Assembly (NCBI GenBank): GCA_018971455.1
Contig: JAGXAV010000103.1
Location: 1-7,015, forward strand
DNA: 7,015 bases
Direction of reading: 5' to 3'
Source: Rhodospirillales bacterium
Lineage (GTDB): Bacteria > Pseudomonadota > Alphaproteobacteria > Acetobacterales > Acetobacteraceae
Part shown: one piece after another, positions 6,615 to 7,015 of the stretch
Position numbering within the stretch: position 1 is the stretch's first letter
Layout: every line of letters begins with the position of its first letter
The notes under the pieces: generated by a model
Told to the model about the DNA's origin: nothing
What the model saw: only the letters and a program-made list of their open reading frames with translations
Database searches by the model: none
Position numbers and translations under genes: made by a program

Positions 6615-6623
6615 AGCAATGCC

Positions 6624-6971
6624 ATGCCGATCATGATCGAGGATCTCGCCGGCAGCGTCACGAAAGTCGTGCTGTCCGGCCGCATCGACATCGCCGGCGC
6701 GCAGGAGATCGACATGCCGATGAGCATCGTAGGCGGCTCCCGCCGGGCGGTGGTGATCGACCTCTCGGCCGTCGATTTCATGGCGTCGATGGGGCTGCGC
6801 AGCCTGGTCATCAGCGCCAAGTCGATCCTCAGCAAGCGCGGCAAGGTCGTGCTGCTGGCGCCGCAATCGGCGGTCGAGGAGGTGATCGTCGTGAGCGGGA
6901 TCGACGACCTGATCCCGATCTACCACGACGAGGCGGCGGCGCTCGCCGCCGTCGCGCCGGACCCGGCCTGA
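6624..6971 (+). CDS. STAS-domain protein, anti-sigma factor antagonist-like (RsbV/SpoIIAA family)
   Basis: This is a 115-residue single-domain cytoplasmic protein. The STAS fold is shown by the opening strands (VTKVVLSGRIDIAGA, 12-26), the core strand and phosphorylation loop (RAVVIDLSAVDFMASMGLRSLV, 41-62), then GKVVLLAPQSAVEEVI (73-88) and GIDDLIPIYHDEAAAL (92-107). In RsbV/SpoIIAA a serine in the DSSG/DSTG loop is phosphorylated by an RsbW-type kinase and dephosphorylated by a SpoIIE/RsbU phosphatase. Here S55 occupies that place, but the usual preceding Asp is Ala54 and the following Ser/Thr is Met56. The start has GGAG (6613-6616) 7 nt upstream; a longer frame from 6537 adds 29 residues without STAS features. 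Its divergent neighbour is the likely cognate phosphatase. The partner and output are not visible here. Confidence 0.9.
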   Translation: MPIMIEDLAGSVTKVVLSGRIDIAGAQEIDMPMSIVGGSRRAVVIDLSAVDFMASMGLRSLVISAKSILSKRGKVVLLAPQSAVEEVIVVSGIDDLIPIYHDEAAALAAVAPDPA

Positions 6972-6977
6972 CCCGGC

Positions 6978-7015
6978 GTGCCGGCGACCGCAGCACCCCC
7001 CGCGATCCTGCGCCT
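6978..7015 (+). CDS. Possible start of a downstream gene (perhaps an RsbW-like kinase), cut by window edge
   Basis: GTG at 6978, six bases after the STAS stop, opens a frame with no stop to the window end (VPATAAPPAILRL-like: 12 full codons and a partial one). Ribosome-binding complementarity is weak. The usual partner of a STAS antagonist and SpoIIE phosphatase is a HATPase_c serine kinase, and ILRL-type residues are common before its first strand. With so few codons, the identity is inferred from context only. Confidence 0.25.
   Translation, partial: MPATAAPPAILR

Larger units (their letters stand above)
6374..6623. other. Divergent intergenic region between phosphatase and STAS genes
   Basis: This is the only sizeable non-coding stretch in the window. 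Its phosphatase-proximal part (6395-6495) is clearly more AT-rich than its surroundings and holds two inverted copies of GATATTAT. The STAS-proximal half (6496-6623) is GC-rich and contains two overlapping hairpins and a dyad touching the STAS ribosome-binding site. The STAS frame is open back to 6537, but that part has no STAS similarity and is treated as leader. No small RNA or convincing leader peptide was identified. Confidence 0.7.

Noticed and set aside
6537..6623. A 29-codon N-terminal extension of the STAS protein
   Set aside because: It has no STAS features and overlaps the leader hairpin region; ATG 6624 is preceded by GGAG at 7 nt and begins directly before the first STAS strand.
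6374..6623. EcfG-type general stress promoter (GGAAC - CGTT)
   Set aside because: No GGAAC/CGTT pair at suitable spacing is present in the intergenic region on either strand.
5835..6926. Minus-strand open frame of 363 codons opposite the STAS gene and out of frame with the phosphatase
   Set aside because: It is antisense to the STAS protein and would remove the divergent AT-rich promoter region; it has no recognisable domain.

Overview
The window is chromosomal DNA from a very GC-rich bacterium, most likely an alphaproteobacterium. Codon third positions are almost all G or C. The linkage of a lipoprotein resembling a penicillin-binding-protein activator with a divergent rsmI, and the PGANA variant of the RsmI motif, fit Alphaproteobacteria. 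Rhodospirillales/Acetobacteraceae is a guess from composition and gene style, not a demonstrated assignment. No rRNA or tRNA gene, IS element, CRISPR array or prophage gene was seen.

Left half (1-4354, minus strand): three genes lie tightly in one direction and look like an operon. In transcription order they are an LpoA-like periplasmic-binding lipoprotein (3086-4354), a PhoR-type membrane histidine kinase (1722-3086, sharing one base with the preceding stop codon) and aminopeptidase N (pepN, 1-1692, cut by the window edge, about two thirds present).

Middle (4339-5241, plus strand): rsmI, the 16S rRNA 2'-O-ribose methyltransferase for C1402, is divergent from the lipoprotein gene. The two start codons are placed so that the coding regions overlap head to head by 16 bp, so there is no non-coding spacer for promoters.

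Right part (5252-7015): a phosphatase with an FHA domain fused to a SpoIIE/RsbU-type PP2C domain (minus strand, converging on rsmI with a 10-bp gap) is divergent from a small STAS-domain anti-sigma-factor-antagonist-like protein (plus strand, 6624-6971). The last 38 bases may begin a third gene, which by context could be an RsbW-like kinase. Together these look like a partner-switching module in which phosphothreonine recognition by FHA may feed a phosphatase that dephosphorylates the STAS protein. The 250-bp divergent intergenic region carries the only AT-rich promoter-like DNA in the window. It holds two inverted copies of an octamer containing a -10-like hexamer, two overlapping hairpins, and a dyad that reaches into the STAS ribosome-binding site.

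The three left-hand genes and rsmI are housekeeping or envelope functions. The right-hand module is the most interesting part; its downstream target is not in the window.
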